A DNA stretch of 64,000 nt from Marinobacterium sedimentorum (GTDB taxonomy: Bacteria > Pseudomonadota > Gammaproteobacteria > Pseudomonadales > Balneatricaceae): the NCBI RefSeq assembly GCF_024267675.1, contig NZ_JALDYX010000015.1:45111-109110 (forward strand). Direction: 5' to 3'. Position 1 is the stretch's first letter; every line of letters starts with the position of its first letter. Under the pieces are notes generated by a model. The model searched no databases. It worked only from the letters and a program-made list of their open reading frames with translations, and had not been told where the DNA came from. The translations under genes and the position numbers were made by a program. Below are positions 1 to 8,222 of this stretch, in pieces.

Positions 1-225
1 CGCCTGCACAAGAACGTAAAGGTCAACGATGGCCTGGTACCGTATCGCGCTACCACCGAGTCCTCGCCCTACTATCTGCGTGCCATTGCCGAGCTGGATC
101 AGCTGGTGGCCCAGGAAAAGGGTTCGCTGGACCGCAAGGAACTGTTGCTTGAAGAGCTGGATCACCTTGAAAAGGTTGTTGCCCGCAAGATTGAAGACCT
201 GAAACGCCAGATCGGCGAACTCTGA
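1..225 (+). CDS. C-terminal fragment of an unidentified protein
   Basis: The reading frame is open from the first base and ends at TGA 223-225, giving 74 residues of a protein whose start lies left of the window. The visible part has a conserved-looking stretch (VPYRATTESSPYYLRAIAEL) followed by a highly charged Leu/Glu/Lys-rich tail that could form an amphipathic helix or coiled coil. I do not recognise the family. Codon use matches the neighbouring GC-rich genes, so it is probably a real gene rather than a shadow. It converges on the Lrp-family gene. Confidence 0.7.
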   Translation, partial: RLHKNVKVNDGLVPYRATTESSPYYLRAIAELDQLVAQEKGSLDRKELLLEELDHLEKVVARKIEDLKRQIGEL

Positions 226-242
226 GTTTTTGCATTGCCTGG

Positions 243-272
243 CAAGCCGTTACCTGGATGGGTGACGGCTTG
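243..272. terminator. Hairpin between convergent genes
   Basis: CAAGCCGTTACC (243-254) pairs with GGTGACGGCTTG (261-272) around a 6-nt loop, with one G-T pair. It lies between the stop codons of two converging genes, so it probably ends transcription from both sides. Neither strand shows a strong T-run after the stem. Confidence 0.5.
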
Positions 273-275
273 CTG

Positions 276-761
276 TTATCGGGCGAGGTGATCGAGTGAA
301 TAGGCGGTGCGATCCACGGGCTGGCGCAGCACAAAATTTGAAATAATCGATCTCACGCCGGCGATGGCGGTCAGTTCATTCAGCAGCAATTGCTGATAGT
401 GATCCAGATCCGGTACCACCACCTTGAGCACATAGTCCGCCGTGCTGCCGGTAATCAGGTAGCACTCCATCACCTCCGCCAGTTCGCTGATGGTGGCTTC
501 AAAGCTGCGCAGCTTTTCCTGTGTCTGGGCTTCCAGTGATACATGCACCAGTACTGTCATGGGCAGGCCAATTTTGGCCGGATCCAGGATGACGACCTGG
601 CGCGCCACATAGCCGCTGTCTTCCAGGCGCTTGATGCGTCGGCTGCAGGGCGTCGCAGACAGGCCAACCTGCTCGGCAATGTCGGCCACCGACAGACGCG
701 CATCCTGCTGCAGCAGCTCCAGAATTCTGCGATCGGTGCGATCTAGCTTGTGTACTGACAT
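276..761 (-). CDS. Lrp/AsnC family transcriptional regulator
   Basis: This 161-residue protein has the full Lrp/AsnC layout. An N-terminal winged helix-turn-helix (about residues 5-55, with LDRTDRRILELLQQDARLS and the recognition segment VGLSATPCSRRIKRLE) is followed by a C-terminal RAM ligand-binding domain (about 70-150, including ECYLITGSTADYVLKVVVPD). The length is standard for the family. Such proteins sense amino acids and act as octamers or dimers on AT-rich DNA. The upstream gap (762-930) is AT-rich with repeated TTATTATTAA motifs, which would suit autoregulation; this is inference. The target pathway cannot be told, because the gene next to it is cut by the window edge. Confidence 0.93.
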   Translation of the reverse strand: MSVHKLDRTDRRILELLQQDARLSVADIAEQVGLSATPCSRRIKRLEDSGYVARQVVILDPAKIGLPMTVLVHVSLEAQTQEKLRSFEATISELAEVMECYLITGSTADYVLKVVVPDLDHYQQLLLNELTAIAGVRSIISNFVLRQPVDRTAYSLDHLAR

Positions 762-930
762 GCTGTCTCCAGGGCGCAGCGGTATTCGGACAGCGTTGCC
801 GTTGTTGACGGCAAGGCGCGCTCGATATTGGACGCTGTGTGTCGCTATTGAGCCGTTCGAGGGTAAAAGAGTGCAGGTTTTTTATTATTAATGCACGTAT
901 TTCTTATTATTAAGCTATTCGTTAGTTTTT

Positions 931-1686
931 CTATTGGCCTTTCTGTTGGCTCGAGTCAGCGGCATCCGCACGCCGCAGGTGCGTGTAATAGGGCTCGAAC
1001 AGCCGGGCGGCCTCGGCGCTGTGCAGCGGATGTTCGGTATAGAGTGTCAGCTGCTGCGCGGTGCAGGGGCCTGGCTGCTTTTCCAGTTGCAGTATCACCC
1101 GGTGCGGGCTGTCTCCCGTGCCGGAGCTGACCCAGAGCCTGTGTCTTGGGTGAAGCTGCGTTGCAGGCAGCGCCGCTATCAGCAGCTCGCATTCCGGCAG
1201 GGGCAGCAACAGCCAGGCACGGCCATCATCGCTGAGGAGCCCGTCGATGGCCTGCACCAGGTCGGCCAGCGGCAGGGCGTCATTGTGGCGGGCCCGGGCC
1301 AGGCGTTCGCAGCTGTTGCGGGTTGAGTCACTGAAAAAGGGCGGATTGCAGAGGATGGCGTCGTAGTCCCGGCTGGCGGGCAGGCTGCGGATATCCGCTT
1401 CTGTCAGGTGCAGTCGATCGGCCCAGGGGGCGGCGGCAAAGTTTCCGCGCGCTTCCTGCGCCGCGGCCGGGTCCAGTTCGATGGCGTGGATCTGTGCCTG
1501 GCAGCGCTGGGCTGCGAACAGGGCGAGCAGGCCGGTACCGGTGCCTATGTCCAGCAGCCGCCGCGCCTGTTCCACCGGTGCCCAGGCGCCCAGCAGGCTG
1601 GCATCGGTGGTGACCTTCATGGCGCAGTTGGCCTGTTCGATACGAAATTCACGGCACTGGAAATAGCTGTTGCGACGGCGGGCCAT
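931..1686 (-). CDS. trmN: tRNA1(Val) (adenine(37)-N6)-methyltransferase TrmN
   Basis: The product uses SAM to methylate N6 of A37 in tRNA-Val1. The 251-residue class I methyltransferase shows the SAM-binding motif LLDIGTGTGLLALFAA near residue 45, the acidic residue after strand 2 (HAIELD), and the NPPF signature (ILCNPPFFSD) typical of exocyclic-amine N6-adenine methyltransferases. The frame stays open upstream to 1800, but the ATG at 1684-1686 begins MARRRNSYFQCREFRIEQ, which aligns with the family N-terminus, so I use it. It lies in the same orientation as the Lrp gene and diverges from the GIY-YIG gene. Confidence 0.9.
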   Translation of the reverse strand: MARRRNSYFQCREFRIEQANCAMKVTTDASLLGAWAPVEQARRLLDIGTGTGLLALFAAQRCQAQIHAIELDPAAAQEARGNFAAAPWADRLHLTEADIRSLPASRDYDAILCNPPFFSDSTRNSCERLARARHNDALPLADLVQAIDGLLSDDGRAWLLLPLPECELLIAALPATQLHPRHRLWVSSGTGDSPHRVILQLEKQPGPCTAQQLTLYTEHPLHSAEAARLFEPYYTHLRRADAADSSQQKGQ

Positions 1687-1817
1687 GGGTGTCCTGTGGG
1701 GGTTCTGCCGGGGGAGCGGGCATGATAATTCATTCGCAGGCTGCTGGGCAGGCGCTGGCTTGAATAGTGCCGGTGATTTCACAACAATGGCAGCTGCCAA
1801 TGAAAGAGGATGTTGTC

Positions 1818-2075
1818 TTGAGCGAGTCGTGCTGGTTTGTCTATATTCTGGCCTGTGCCGATGGCAGTCTCTACACCGGTGTGACCACGGATCCGCAGCG
1901 CCGCCTGCGTGAGCACAACGGCGATAACCGGCTCGGGGCGCGCTACACCCGCGCCCGTCGCCCGGTAGAACTGCTCTGGCATGAACAGCTTGACGGGCGC
2001 GCCGAGGCGCTGCGCCGGGAGTGGCAGATCAAGCGCATGCCCCGCAGGCGCAAGCTGGAGCTCATCGCTGGCTGA
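1818..2075 (+). CDS. GIY-YIG nuclease-superfamily protein (UPF0213/YhbQ type)
   Basis: This small single-domain GIY-YIG protein carries the two half motifs as WFVYILACADGSLYTGVT, then RR.REHN, the conserved Arg region (RYTRARRPVEL) and the Glu (EALRREWQIKR) of the fold. In-frame starts exist at ATG 1800 and TTG 1818. The TTG is chosen because AGAGGA lies 7 bases upstream and because the resulting 85-residue protein starts close to the motif, as family members do. The ATG lacks a ribosome site. The cellular role of this family is unclear; DNA or RNA processing is usually assumed. Confidence 0.85.
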   Translation: MSESCWFVYILACADGSLYTGVTTDPQRRLREHNGDNRLGARYTRARRPVELLWHEQLDGRAEALRREWQIKRMPRRRKLELIAG

Positions 2076-2134
2076 AGTCGCCGGTTTTGATCCTCCGATA
2101 CCCTCGATACGTCCGCAGTGCCTATTTCCAGAAC

Positions 2135-2303
2135 CTAGCAGCCTGTCGGGCTTGGCCGGTCGTAGCGAGGGGAAGTTCGTTTTGAGTTAGTTTTTGGGCT
2201 CTTTTGAGGCAAATAGTGGTTCTATTTAACAAAAAGGAGTACATAAAATGACCAAAATCGACTTTTCCGCAGTAGATCAGTGTTAAGTCCGACAGGTTGC
2301 TAG
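2135..2303. mobile_element. 169-bp MITE-like element with 19-bp terminal inverted repeats
   Basis: The ends are CTAGCAGCCTGTCGGGCTT and AAGTCCGACAGGTTGCTAG, an inverted repeat with two mismatches. The interior holds AAAAAGGAG followed by a short frame starting ATGACCAAAATCGAC and stopping at TAA 13 codons later, just before the right end. That is what remains when a transposase gene loses its middle. A shorter copy sits at 32943-33000 and shares about 40 bp of the right end. CTAG borders both ends of both copies, so it is either part of the repeat or a 4-bp target duplication, as seen in IS5-type insertions. The parent element is not in the window. Confidence 0.75.
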
Positions 2304-3406
2304 TTGTTGCTCCCGGTATCCTGGGCGCGCCTGGTGCCAGTAAAGCGTTGCTTCAGGCGTTCGATCAACGGGCGCAGCAGGGTGCGCAGGCCCGGCTGCT
2401 GGTCCGGGGCAAAGGGCAGCGGACGCAGCGCCCGCATGGCAGCCAGACCCAGTCTCGCCGAGAGGATGCCAGCACCAAGTCCCTGGCCTGCCCGGGCGCT
2501 GACCACGCCGGTCAGGGCGGCACCGCCCAGGTCCCCCGACAGCTGATCGATGGTGATTTCACTGGCACCGACAAAGCTGAGCTGCTGCAGCACCTGGCGC
2601 AAAAGCTTCAGCCGGGTTGGCAGGGATGGCGCCACGCCGTATACCTGGGCGATGGCGTCGATCATGCTGATGCTGCGCCACAGCGCCAGCAGCATGTCGA
2701 GCGCGGCCCAGGGGCTGATTGCGACGGCGGCACCGGTCTGGGCGCTGTAGCGCGAGACAAGCTGCATGGCTGTCTGGTCGAGTTGCTGCACAAAGTGCTG
2801 GTCCAGGTGCCGCAGGGCTTCGACGTCATCGCTGTAATCCGGCAGTGTTTTCAGGGCCTTGTCGAGCAGGGCGGCCTGGGGCTTGTTGCTGTAGAAACCC
2901 TGCATGGATTGCAGCAGCACCTTGCTGCGGCCGTTACTGCGCCGCCCTGACAGCCGATCGGCCAGATGGCGCAGGCCGTTGAGCCGATTCAGGCTCCGGC
3001 GTGCGCCCATGAATGAGACCAGTGAACGCAGCGCCAGCAATGCCACGCTACCCATGAGCGCGCCCAGTGCGGTGGCGATAAGCCAATGGGCCTCGCGTGC
3101 GGCACTGAACAGCTGTATCAGTTCGGCGCCGGCGATGACCAGCACCAGCGCCAGCAGGCCGAGCCCCAGGGCGCGCAGGCCGCGTACCGGTATGCGTTCG
3201 AGCTGCAACTGCGCAAAATCAGGCGCGCCGTTGCGGGTTTCGGTCGCGGTGATGGCGCTGGGGACGGCGTTGAGTTGCGCATCAGCCTCGGGCACAAACC
3301 GCCGTGCGCGGCGTGGTGTCGCTTCGGGTTCTGGTGAGGGGTTCTCGGGCTGAAAGTGACGGGCCGAACGGTCCTCTGGGCTATCGGAATCGCGGTTCAC
3401 TGGCAT
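2300..3406 (-). CDS. ycjF: YcjF family inner-membrane protein (DUF697/TIGR01620)
   Basis: This 368-residue protein has a Pro- and charge-rich cytoplasmic N-terminus (1-75), a pair of transmembrane helices (about 80-135, ALGLGLLALVLVIAGAEL and LGALMGSVALLALRSLV), and the conserved C-terminal DUF697 region with Gly/Ala-rich segments. It is the usual partner of YcjX, whose stop codon overlaps its start by 10 bp, so the two are translationally coupled. The function is not established; in enterobacteria the pair belongs to a stress-responsive group of genes. The TAG stop is formed by bases of the inserted repeat element, so the C-terminal end may be altered relative to the ancestral protein. Confidence 0.9.
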   Translation of the reverse strand: MPVNRDSDSPEDRSARHFQPENPSPEPEATPRRARRFVPEADAQLNAVPSAITATETRNGAPDFAQLQLERIPVRGLRALGLGLLALVLVIAGAELIQLFSAAREAHWLIATALGALMGSVALLALRSLVSFMGARRSLNRLNGLRHLADRLSGRRSNGRSKVLLQSMQGFYSNKPQAALLDKALKTLPDYSDDVEALRHLDQHFVQQLDQTAMQLVSRYSAQTGAAVAISPWAALDMLLALWRSISMIDAIAQVYGVAPSLPTRLKLLRQVLQQLSFVGASEITIDQLSGDLGGAALTGVVSARAGQGLGAGILSARLGLAAMRALRPLPFAPDQQPGLRTLLRPLIERLKQRFTGTRRAQDTGSNN

Positions 3407-4830
3407 TTGTCTCCCAATAACAGATTAAGCACCGTATCCAGGCGAATATGGGGAATGGCGTCGCCGTTGCGCGCAGACAAGCCGACCGGGGGCTGCAGCG
3501 CAGGGATCTGCCAGTCCATCAGCTGTTGCCAGTGCTCGAGGTCTGGCAGGCGGCTCGGAAAGCGCGGGTGAACATAGCCGATGGGCTGGCCCTGCGCGTC
3601 CAGCCCCGAAATGGCGCGATCGCCGCCAGCATCTACTTCGCGGGAGCAGCGCACCGCCGAGGTGGCCTCGCAGGACGGCGCTATGCCGTCGTATTCGGCG
3701 TGGCGGTAAGCGTCGCTGACCAGGCTTGCCAGGAAACTGCGTACCGCCTCGTGATCATCCGAGATGACCTGGTCTATCTTGGTCGCAGCATAGAGCACGC
3801 GGTCGATGCGGGGGCGGAACAGCTGCAGCAGGCGACTCTGGTGGCCATAGTGAAAGCTGTCGGTGATGCGGGTTAGAGCGGCCCGCATATCATCAATATG
3901 GGCCGGCCCGCCATTGAGCGCCTGAACCACGTCGACCAGCACCAGCTGGCGGTCGATACGGCTGAAAAAATGCTTGTAGAAGGGCTCGACCAGCTCGCTG
4001 ACATAGCGCTTATAACCTTGTTGCAGCGTTGCGTACCAGCTCGTCGCGGCGGCGCCTTTTAGCTGCTCTTCAGCCAGGCCGGTCAGGTTCAGCAAAGGCA
4101 CAAATGCCAGTAACTGCGGGTCATCATCGCGCCCTGGCAGCAGGAAACGCCCCGGTTGCAGCTGGCTCAGCCCCTGCTGTTTGCAGGCACCGAGAAAGGC
4201 GCAAAAATCCCGTTGCAACTTTTCCAGCTGTGCCGGGTTCGCCTCGGTGAGCGGATCCAGTTGTGCCAGCTCGGCGAGTAGCTGAGGGGCCAGTGAGGCA
4301 CGGGGCTCCTGTGCATACAGCTGGGCGCACTCCTGGCTCCAGTCGTAAAAGCTGAGTTCGCGCAGGGGCAGGTCGAGCAGCCATTCACCGGGATAGTCGC
4401 GTATTTCGAGCCAGAGGGAAAAGTGATCCCGGGCGAAGGGGTTCAGGCGTCCGGACTTTTGTTTCAGGCGCAGTTCCAGCAGGCAGCCGCTGGTATCGCG
4501 GGTGGGCTCGGGCCAGGCCGGTGGCTGGCTGCAGAGTCGACCCCAGGCGCTCTGGTAGGGGAAGGTGGCCAGACCCTCTGTTTCCAGTGGATGCAGGCGC
4601 ACATCAATCAGTTGGCCGCTCAGCACCGGTGAAAACCCCGGCAGGTTGGCGTTTTTGTGCTGCAGCAGCTGGTTGGTGAGGCTGGTGATAAAGGTGGACT
4701 TGCCGCTGCGACTCAGCCCGGTAACGCCAATGCACAGGCGTCGATCACGCAGGCGGTCCAGCTGGATGCCGGCCTGGCGGGTCAGCTGTTCGCTGCGCGC
4801 ACGGGTACGGCGGATAAAGGCGTTCGACAT
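3397..4830 (-). CDS. ycjX: YcjX family P-loop GTPase-like protein (DUF463)
   Basis: The protein has about 477 residues with a P-loop near the N-terminus (GVTGLSRSGKSTFITSL, Walker A), followed by DUF463 hallmarks such as LEIRDYPGEWLLDLPL (Walker B-like) and YAATKIDQVISDDHE (a TKxD-type nucleotide specificity motif). The frame can be extended to TTG 4851, but the ATG at 4828-4830 (MSNAFIRRTRARSEQL) is preferred by similarity of the N-terminus. It forms an operon with ycjF. The physiological role is unknown; related proteins are conserved with YcjF across proteobacteria. Confidence 0.9.
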   Translation of the reverse strand: MSNAFIRRTRARSEQLTRQAGIQLDRLRDRRLCIGVTGLSRSGKSTFITSLTNQLLQHKNANLPGFSPVLSGQLIDVRLHPLETEGLATFPYQSAWGRLCSQPPAWPEPTRDTSGCLLELRLKQKSGRLNPFARDHFSLWLEIRDYPGEWLLDLPLRELSFYDWSQECAQLYAQEPRASLAPQLLAELAQLDPLTEANPAQLEKLQRDFCAFLGACKQQGLSQLQPGRFLLPGRDDDPQLLAFVPLLNLTGLAEEQLKGAAATSWYATLQQGYKRYVSELVEPFYKHFFSRIDRQLVLVDVVQALNGGPAHIDDMRAALTRITDSFHYGHQSRLLQLFRPRIDRVLYAATKIDQVISDDHEAVRSFLASLVSDAYRHAEYDGIAPSCEATSAVRCSREVDAGGDRAISGLDAQGQPIGYVHPRFPSRLPDLEHWQQLMDWQIPALQPPVGLSARNGDAIPHIRLDTVLNLLLGDKCQ

Positions 4831-4936
4831 AGTGGCGGAAGCTTCCTGCAAGGCGCGGTTGGCTGGAATCTGACAGGCCTAATACTGCCACCGGTGGCGC
4901 CTGGGGTACAGGCGCATGCCGGCTGGATTATTGTTT

Positions 4937-4951
4937 TGTTATATCGTAACA
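4937..4951. promoter_or_regulatory. Zur-like operator upstream of the zinc uptake cluster
   Basis: TGTTATATCGTAACA is a near-perfect palindrome matching the gammaproteobacterial Zur core GTTATAnTATAAC. It lies in the divergent gap between ycjX and the DUF2796 gene, 57 bp before the latter's start. With zinc present, Zur would be expected to repress the downstream cluster. This is a sequence match plus context, not a demonstrated site. Confidence 0.65.
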
Positions 4952-5007
4952 TTTATCGACGTTTAACACCGGGCTGCTGCGGCGGCCTGTGACGGATCTG
5001 AATCGGG

Positions 5008-5661
5008 ATGCAGATGAGCAGGAAAAACAGGATTGGGGCAAAGCTGCGGGTTGCCATGATAGTGGCTGTTTTGGGCGTGGCTGCCGGCACGGGGGCCAGT
5101 CATGGGGCGGGTTTTGAACAGCAGTACGACGGTCATGTCCATGGGGCTGCGCAGCTGGATCTGGTGCAGGATGGAGACGCGCTGATGTTGCAGCTGCGCT
5201 CCCCGGCCATGAATCTGGTGGGCTTTGAGCACCGCGCCGGCAGCGCATCTGAGCGCCAGTCGGTGGAGGCTGCACTTGAGTGGCTGCACCGGGCAGAGCA
5301 GCTGATCGATCTTGATGCTGTCGCAGGTTGCACGCTAACGCACACGATGGTGACGCAGGGGCTGCAGGATACGGGGGAGCTGTCCGAAACCGCGGAGCAT
5401 GGTCACGCGGAGGAACATGATCACGCCGAGGCAGATGAAGCACATGACCCCGACGGGCAGGGTGAGGCTGAGCGTGCGCACACTGATTTTGAGGCGAACT
5501 ATGCATTTCACTGCACCGCGCCGGAAAAACTGGCGAGCATCGGCCTCAGATTTTTTGCCCGCTTTCCCGGACTTGAAATCCTTGATGTGCGCATGATTAC
5601 GGCGGATGGCCAGCGGGCACTCAGGCTGGATTCACAGCATACCGACATAGGGCTGCGCTAG
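5008..5661 (+). CDS. zrgA: ZrgA-like periplasmic zinc-binding protein (DUF2796)
   Basis: This 217-residue exported protein has a basic N-terminus and hydrophobic signal (about 10-33), the DUF2796 start QYDGHVHGAAQLDLV, and a His/Glu/Asp-rich stretch around 130-160 (EHGHAEEHDHAEADEAHD) that would bind metal. DUF2796 proteins include ZrgA of the Vibrio cholerae ZrgABCDE zinc importer. Here the next genes encode an ABC ATPase, a permease and a DUF3299 protein, the same company, and a Zur-like site precedes the gene. A second ATG at 5014 is also possible. Its TAG stop overlaps the GTG start of the ATPase gene by one base. Confidence 0.85.
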   Translation: MQMSRKNRIGAKLRVAMIVAVLGVAAGTGASHGAGFEQQYDGHVHGAAQLDLVQDGDALMLQLRSPAMNLVGFEHRAGSASERQSVEAALEWLHRAEQLIDLDAVAGCTLTHTMVTQGLQDTGELSETAEHGHAEEHDHAEADEAHDPDGQGEAERAHTDFEANYAFHCTAPEKLASIGLRFFARFPGLEILDVRMITADGQRALRLDSQHTDIGLR

Positions 5662-6362
5662 TGCAATCACCCGCGATTGAGATTGACCGGCTTGGCTTTG
5701 CCTGGCACCAGGGCAGGGATGTGCTCGATATTGCCGAATTCACCGTACAGCGGGGCGAGCGACTGTTCGTGCAGGGGCGCTCCGGCAGCGGCAAGAGCAC
5801 GCTGCTGAGCCTGATGGGGGGCATTGTACTGCCCACCCGGGGGCAGATTCGGCTGCTGGGACAGTCGATGCAGGAACTGGGCGCGGCGGCCCGTGACCGC
5901 TTTCGCGCCGATCATCTGGGTGTCATCTTTCAGTTGTTCAATCTGCTGCCCTATCTGTCGGTGCTGGAAAACGTGCTGCTGCCCTGTCATTTTTCCAGTG
6001 TCCGCCGGCAGCGGGTACTGGCGCGGGCACCTTCGATTGAGGATGAAGCGATGCGGCTGCTGCAGCGCCTGCAACTGGCTGAGCCTGAGCTCTGGGGTCG
6101 CCGGGTATCGCAGTTGTCTATCGGGCAGCAACAGCGGGTGGCGGCGGCACGGGCGCTGATGGGGGCGCCTGAAATCATTCTCGCCGATGAGCCGACCTCG
6201 GCCCTGGATGCGCACAGCCGGGATGCCTTTCTCGGTCTGCTGTTGCAGGAGTGTGCAGGGCTGGGGACGACGCTGCTGTTTGTCAGTCATGACGCCGCGT
6301 TGGCGTCGCGTTTTGATCGCACCCTGGTGCTGGATGCGTTGCGTCCGCTGGAGGCTGTCTGA
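5661..6362 (+). CDS. ABC transporter ATP-binding protein (LolD/MacB type), probable zinc importer subunit
   Basis: The 233-residue ATPase has Walker A (GRSGSGKSTLLSLMGG), the Q-loop (VIFQLFNLLPYLSVLENV), the signature (QLSIGQQQRVAAARALM), Walker B (IILADEPTSALD) and the H-switch (LLFVSHD). It belongs to the LolD/FtsE/MacB group that works with FtsX-type permeases. It starts at GTG, sharing a base with the upstream stop, and ends in a TGATG overlap with the permease gene, so the three genes are coupled. By context it powers the Zrg-type zinc system; a lipoprotein- or antibiotic-export role is the general alternative for this subfamily. Confidence 0.92.
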   Translation: MQSPAIEIDRLGFAWHQGRDVLDIAEFTVQRGERLFVQGRSGSGKSTLLSLMGGIVLPTRGQIRLLGQSMQELGAAARDRFRADHLGVIFQLFNLLPYLSVLENVLLPCHFSSVRRQRVLARAPSIEDEAMRLLQRLQLAEPELWGRRVSQLSIGQQQRVAAARALMGAPEIILADEPTSALDAHSRDAFLGLLLQECAGLGTTLLFVSHDAALASRFDRTLVLDALRPLEAV

Positions 6363-7621
6363 TGGCCATGCTGTCCCTGGCGCTGAAAAGTCTTAAAAAT
6401 CGTGCTGGCAGTGCGGCCCTGACGGTGCTGACGATCGCCATCAGCGTGATGCTGCTGATCGGCGTCGAGCAGGTCCGTACCGAGGCGCGCACCAGCTTTG
6501 CCAATACCCTGTCCGGAACCGACCTGATTGTGGGGGCGCGCACCGGGCAGACGCAGCTGCTGCTTTATTCGGTGTTTCATATCGGTAATGCCAGCAACAA
6601 TGTCGGTTGGGACAGTTACCGAACCATTGCGGCGCATCCGCAGGTGGACTGGACCATCCCGCTGCTGCTGGGCGACTCGCATCGCGGTTTTCGCGTGCTT
6701 GGAACCAGTGGTGATTTCTTTCGCCACTATCGCTACGCCCGTGACCGGGCCCTTGCCTTCAGCGCGGGTCAGCCGTTCGACGATCTGTTCGAGGTCGTGC
6801 TCGGGGCCCAGGTGGCGCGGGAACTGGGCTACCAGCTTGGCCAGGAGGTCGTGATCGCCCATGGCATGGGCGATACCAGTTTTTCGAAGCATGACGACAA
6901 GCCGTTTCGCGTTGTGGGTATTCTGGCGCCCACCGCTACACCCATCGACCGTACCCTGATGGTCAGTCCGCAGGCGATTCAGGCGATTCATCTGGACTGG
7001 CAGGCGGGCGTCAAACTGCCGGGGCAGACGGTGTCCGCCGAGGAGGCCCGTGAGCAGGATCTGACACCCACCGAGCTCACGGCCTTTATGGTGGGGCTCA
7101 AGTCCAGAATGTCGACCTTCGCGCTGCAGCGCTCGATCAACAACTACCGCAAGGAGCCGCTGCAGGCGATCCTGCCCGGGGTGGCGCTGGCCGAGCTCTG
7201 GAGCCTGATGGGTGTGGCTGAGCAGGCGCTGCTGGTGATTTCCGTGGCCGTGGTGTTCAGCGGCCTGACCGGCCTGCTGACGGTTCTGCTGGGGAGCCTG
7301 AACGAGCGCCGGCGCGAGATCGCCATTCTGCGATCCTTGGGGGCGCGTCCCTGGCAGCTGCTGTCGCTGCTGACCTTTGAGGCGGCCTTGCTGACGCTGC
7401 TGGGGTCGGTGCTGGGCATGGCGCTGCTGTATCTGGGTATTGCACTGAGCCAGCCGTTGTTTGCCCAGTGGCTCGGGCTGCAGTTGGAGCTGTCGCTGCC
7501 CAGCGCCCGGCAATGGATTTTCCTCGCACTGGTGCAGGCAGCCGGTATACTCACGGGCCTGATCCCGGGCTGGCGCGCATACCGCTATTCGCTGGCCGAT
7601 GGCATGACCATTCGTATATGA
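6362..7621 (+). CDS. FtsX/MacB-type ABC permease, probable zinc importer subunit
   Basis: The 419-residue integral membrane protein has one N-terminal transmembrane helix (about 16-36), a large periplasmic region (about 40-280) and three C-terminal helices with the FtsX signature (VLLGSLNERRREIAILRSLGARPWQLL). This is the topology of type VII ABC permeases, which often move or handle material in the periplasm rather than across the inner membrane. It starts inside the ATPase stop codon and is followed 10 bp later by the DUF3299 gene. The zinc role is inferred from the cluster and the operator. Confidence 0.9.
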   Translation: MAMLSLALKSLKNRAGSAALTVLTIAISVMLLIGVEQVRTEARTSFANTLSGTDLIVGARTGQTQLLLYSVFHIGNASNNVGWDSYRTIAAHPQVDWTIPLLLGDSHRGFRVLGTSGDFFRHYRYARDRALAFSAGQPFDDLFEVVLGAQVARELGYQLGQEVVIAHGMGDTSFSKHDDKPFRVVGILAPTATPIDRTLMVSPQAIQAIHLDWQAGVKLPGQTVSAEEAREQDLTPTELTAFMVGLKSRMSTFALQRSINNYRKEPLQAILPGVALAELWSLMGVAEQALLVISVAVVFSGLTGLLTVLLGSLNERRREIAILRSLGARPWQLLSLLTFEAALLTLLGSVLGMALLYLGIALSQPLFAQWLGLQLELSLPSARQWIFLALVQAAGILTGLIPGWRAYRYSLADGMTIRI

Positions 7622-7631
7622 AAGGCGTTCT

Positions 7632-8168
7632 ATGAAAATCGTTGTTACGGCGTTTTTGGCGCTGTTGCTGAGCCTGAGTCCGCCGCTCTGGGCGCTGGAA
7701 ACCCTCAACGGCCAGGAGGTTGAAGCGCTGGAGTGGGATGCGCTGATGCCGCCGGATTTCAGCTTCGAACAGCTGTACGGCAATCAGGACTTTGGTGATC
7801 TGGAGGATTTCGATCCCCGGGCGCAGCAGAAACTCGATGACATGATGCAGGCATTGCGGTCTGCGCCGGTGGTGCCCGCACTCGATGGCAAAATGGTACG
7901 CATCCCCGGCTTTGTGGTTCCGCTGGACGGGGTCGGGCAGAAGGTCACCGAATTTTTCCTGGTACCCTATTTCGGCGCCTGTATTCACACCCCGCCACCG
8001 CCCTCCAATCAGATCATCCTGACGCGCTTCGAACCCGGCACTGATGTGAAAAATCTGTTCGACGCGGTCTGGATCACCGGCACCCTCAAGGTGGAGAGCT
8101 TCGCCCACGAGGTCGCAGCCTCGGGCTATAGCATAGAGGCGTATCGCATAGAGCCGTACACCGAGTAG
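7632..8168 (+). CDS. DUF3299 exported protein of the zinc cluster
   Basis: The 178-residue protein has a cleavable signal peptide (about 1-21, ending PPLWALE) and the DUF3299 core, with IPGFVVPLDG, FFLVPYFGACIHTPPPPSNQ and a C-terminal VESFAHEVAASGYSIEAY. The conserved Cys and His in GACIHTPPP could bind metal. DUF3299 proteins repeatedly occur with DUF2796 and MacB-type transporter genes. It follows the permease by 10 bp with an independent start (AAAGGCGTTCTATG), consistent with one operon. Confidence 0.88.
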   Translation: MKIVVTAFLALLLSLSPPLWALETLNGQEVEALEWDALMPPDFSFEQLYGNQDFGDLEDFDPRAQQKLDDMMQALRSAPVVPALDGKMVRIPGFVVPLDGVGQKVTEFFLVPYFGACIHTPPPPSNQIILTRFEPGTDVKNLFDAVWITGTLKVESFAHEVAASGYSIEAYRIEPYTE

Positions 8169-8222
8169 AACGCAAATAGGCACCGATTTAACCACCAGTG
8201 GCAGCATGATCAGGGACTAAGC

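Noticed and set aside
6287..7783. 498-codon minus-strand frame across the ABC permease gene
   Set aside because: It is a shadow of GC-rich codons. The plus-strand permease has clear transmembrane and FtsX features, and the shadow is rich in Gln, His and Arg.
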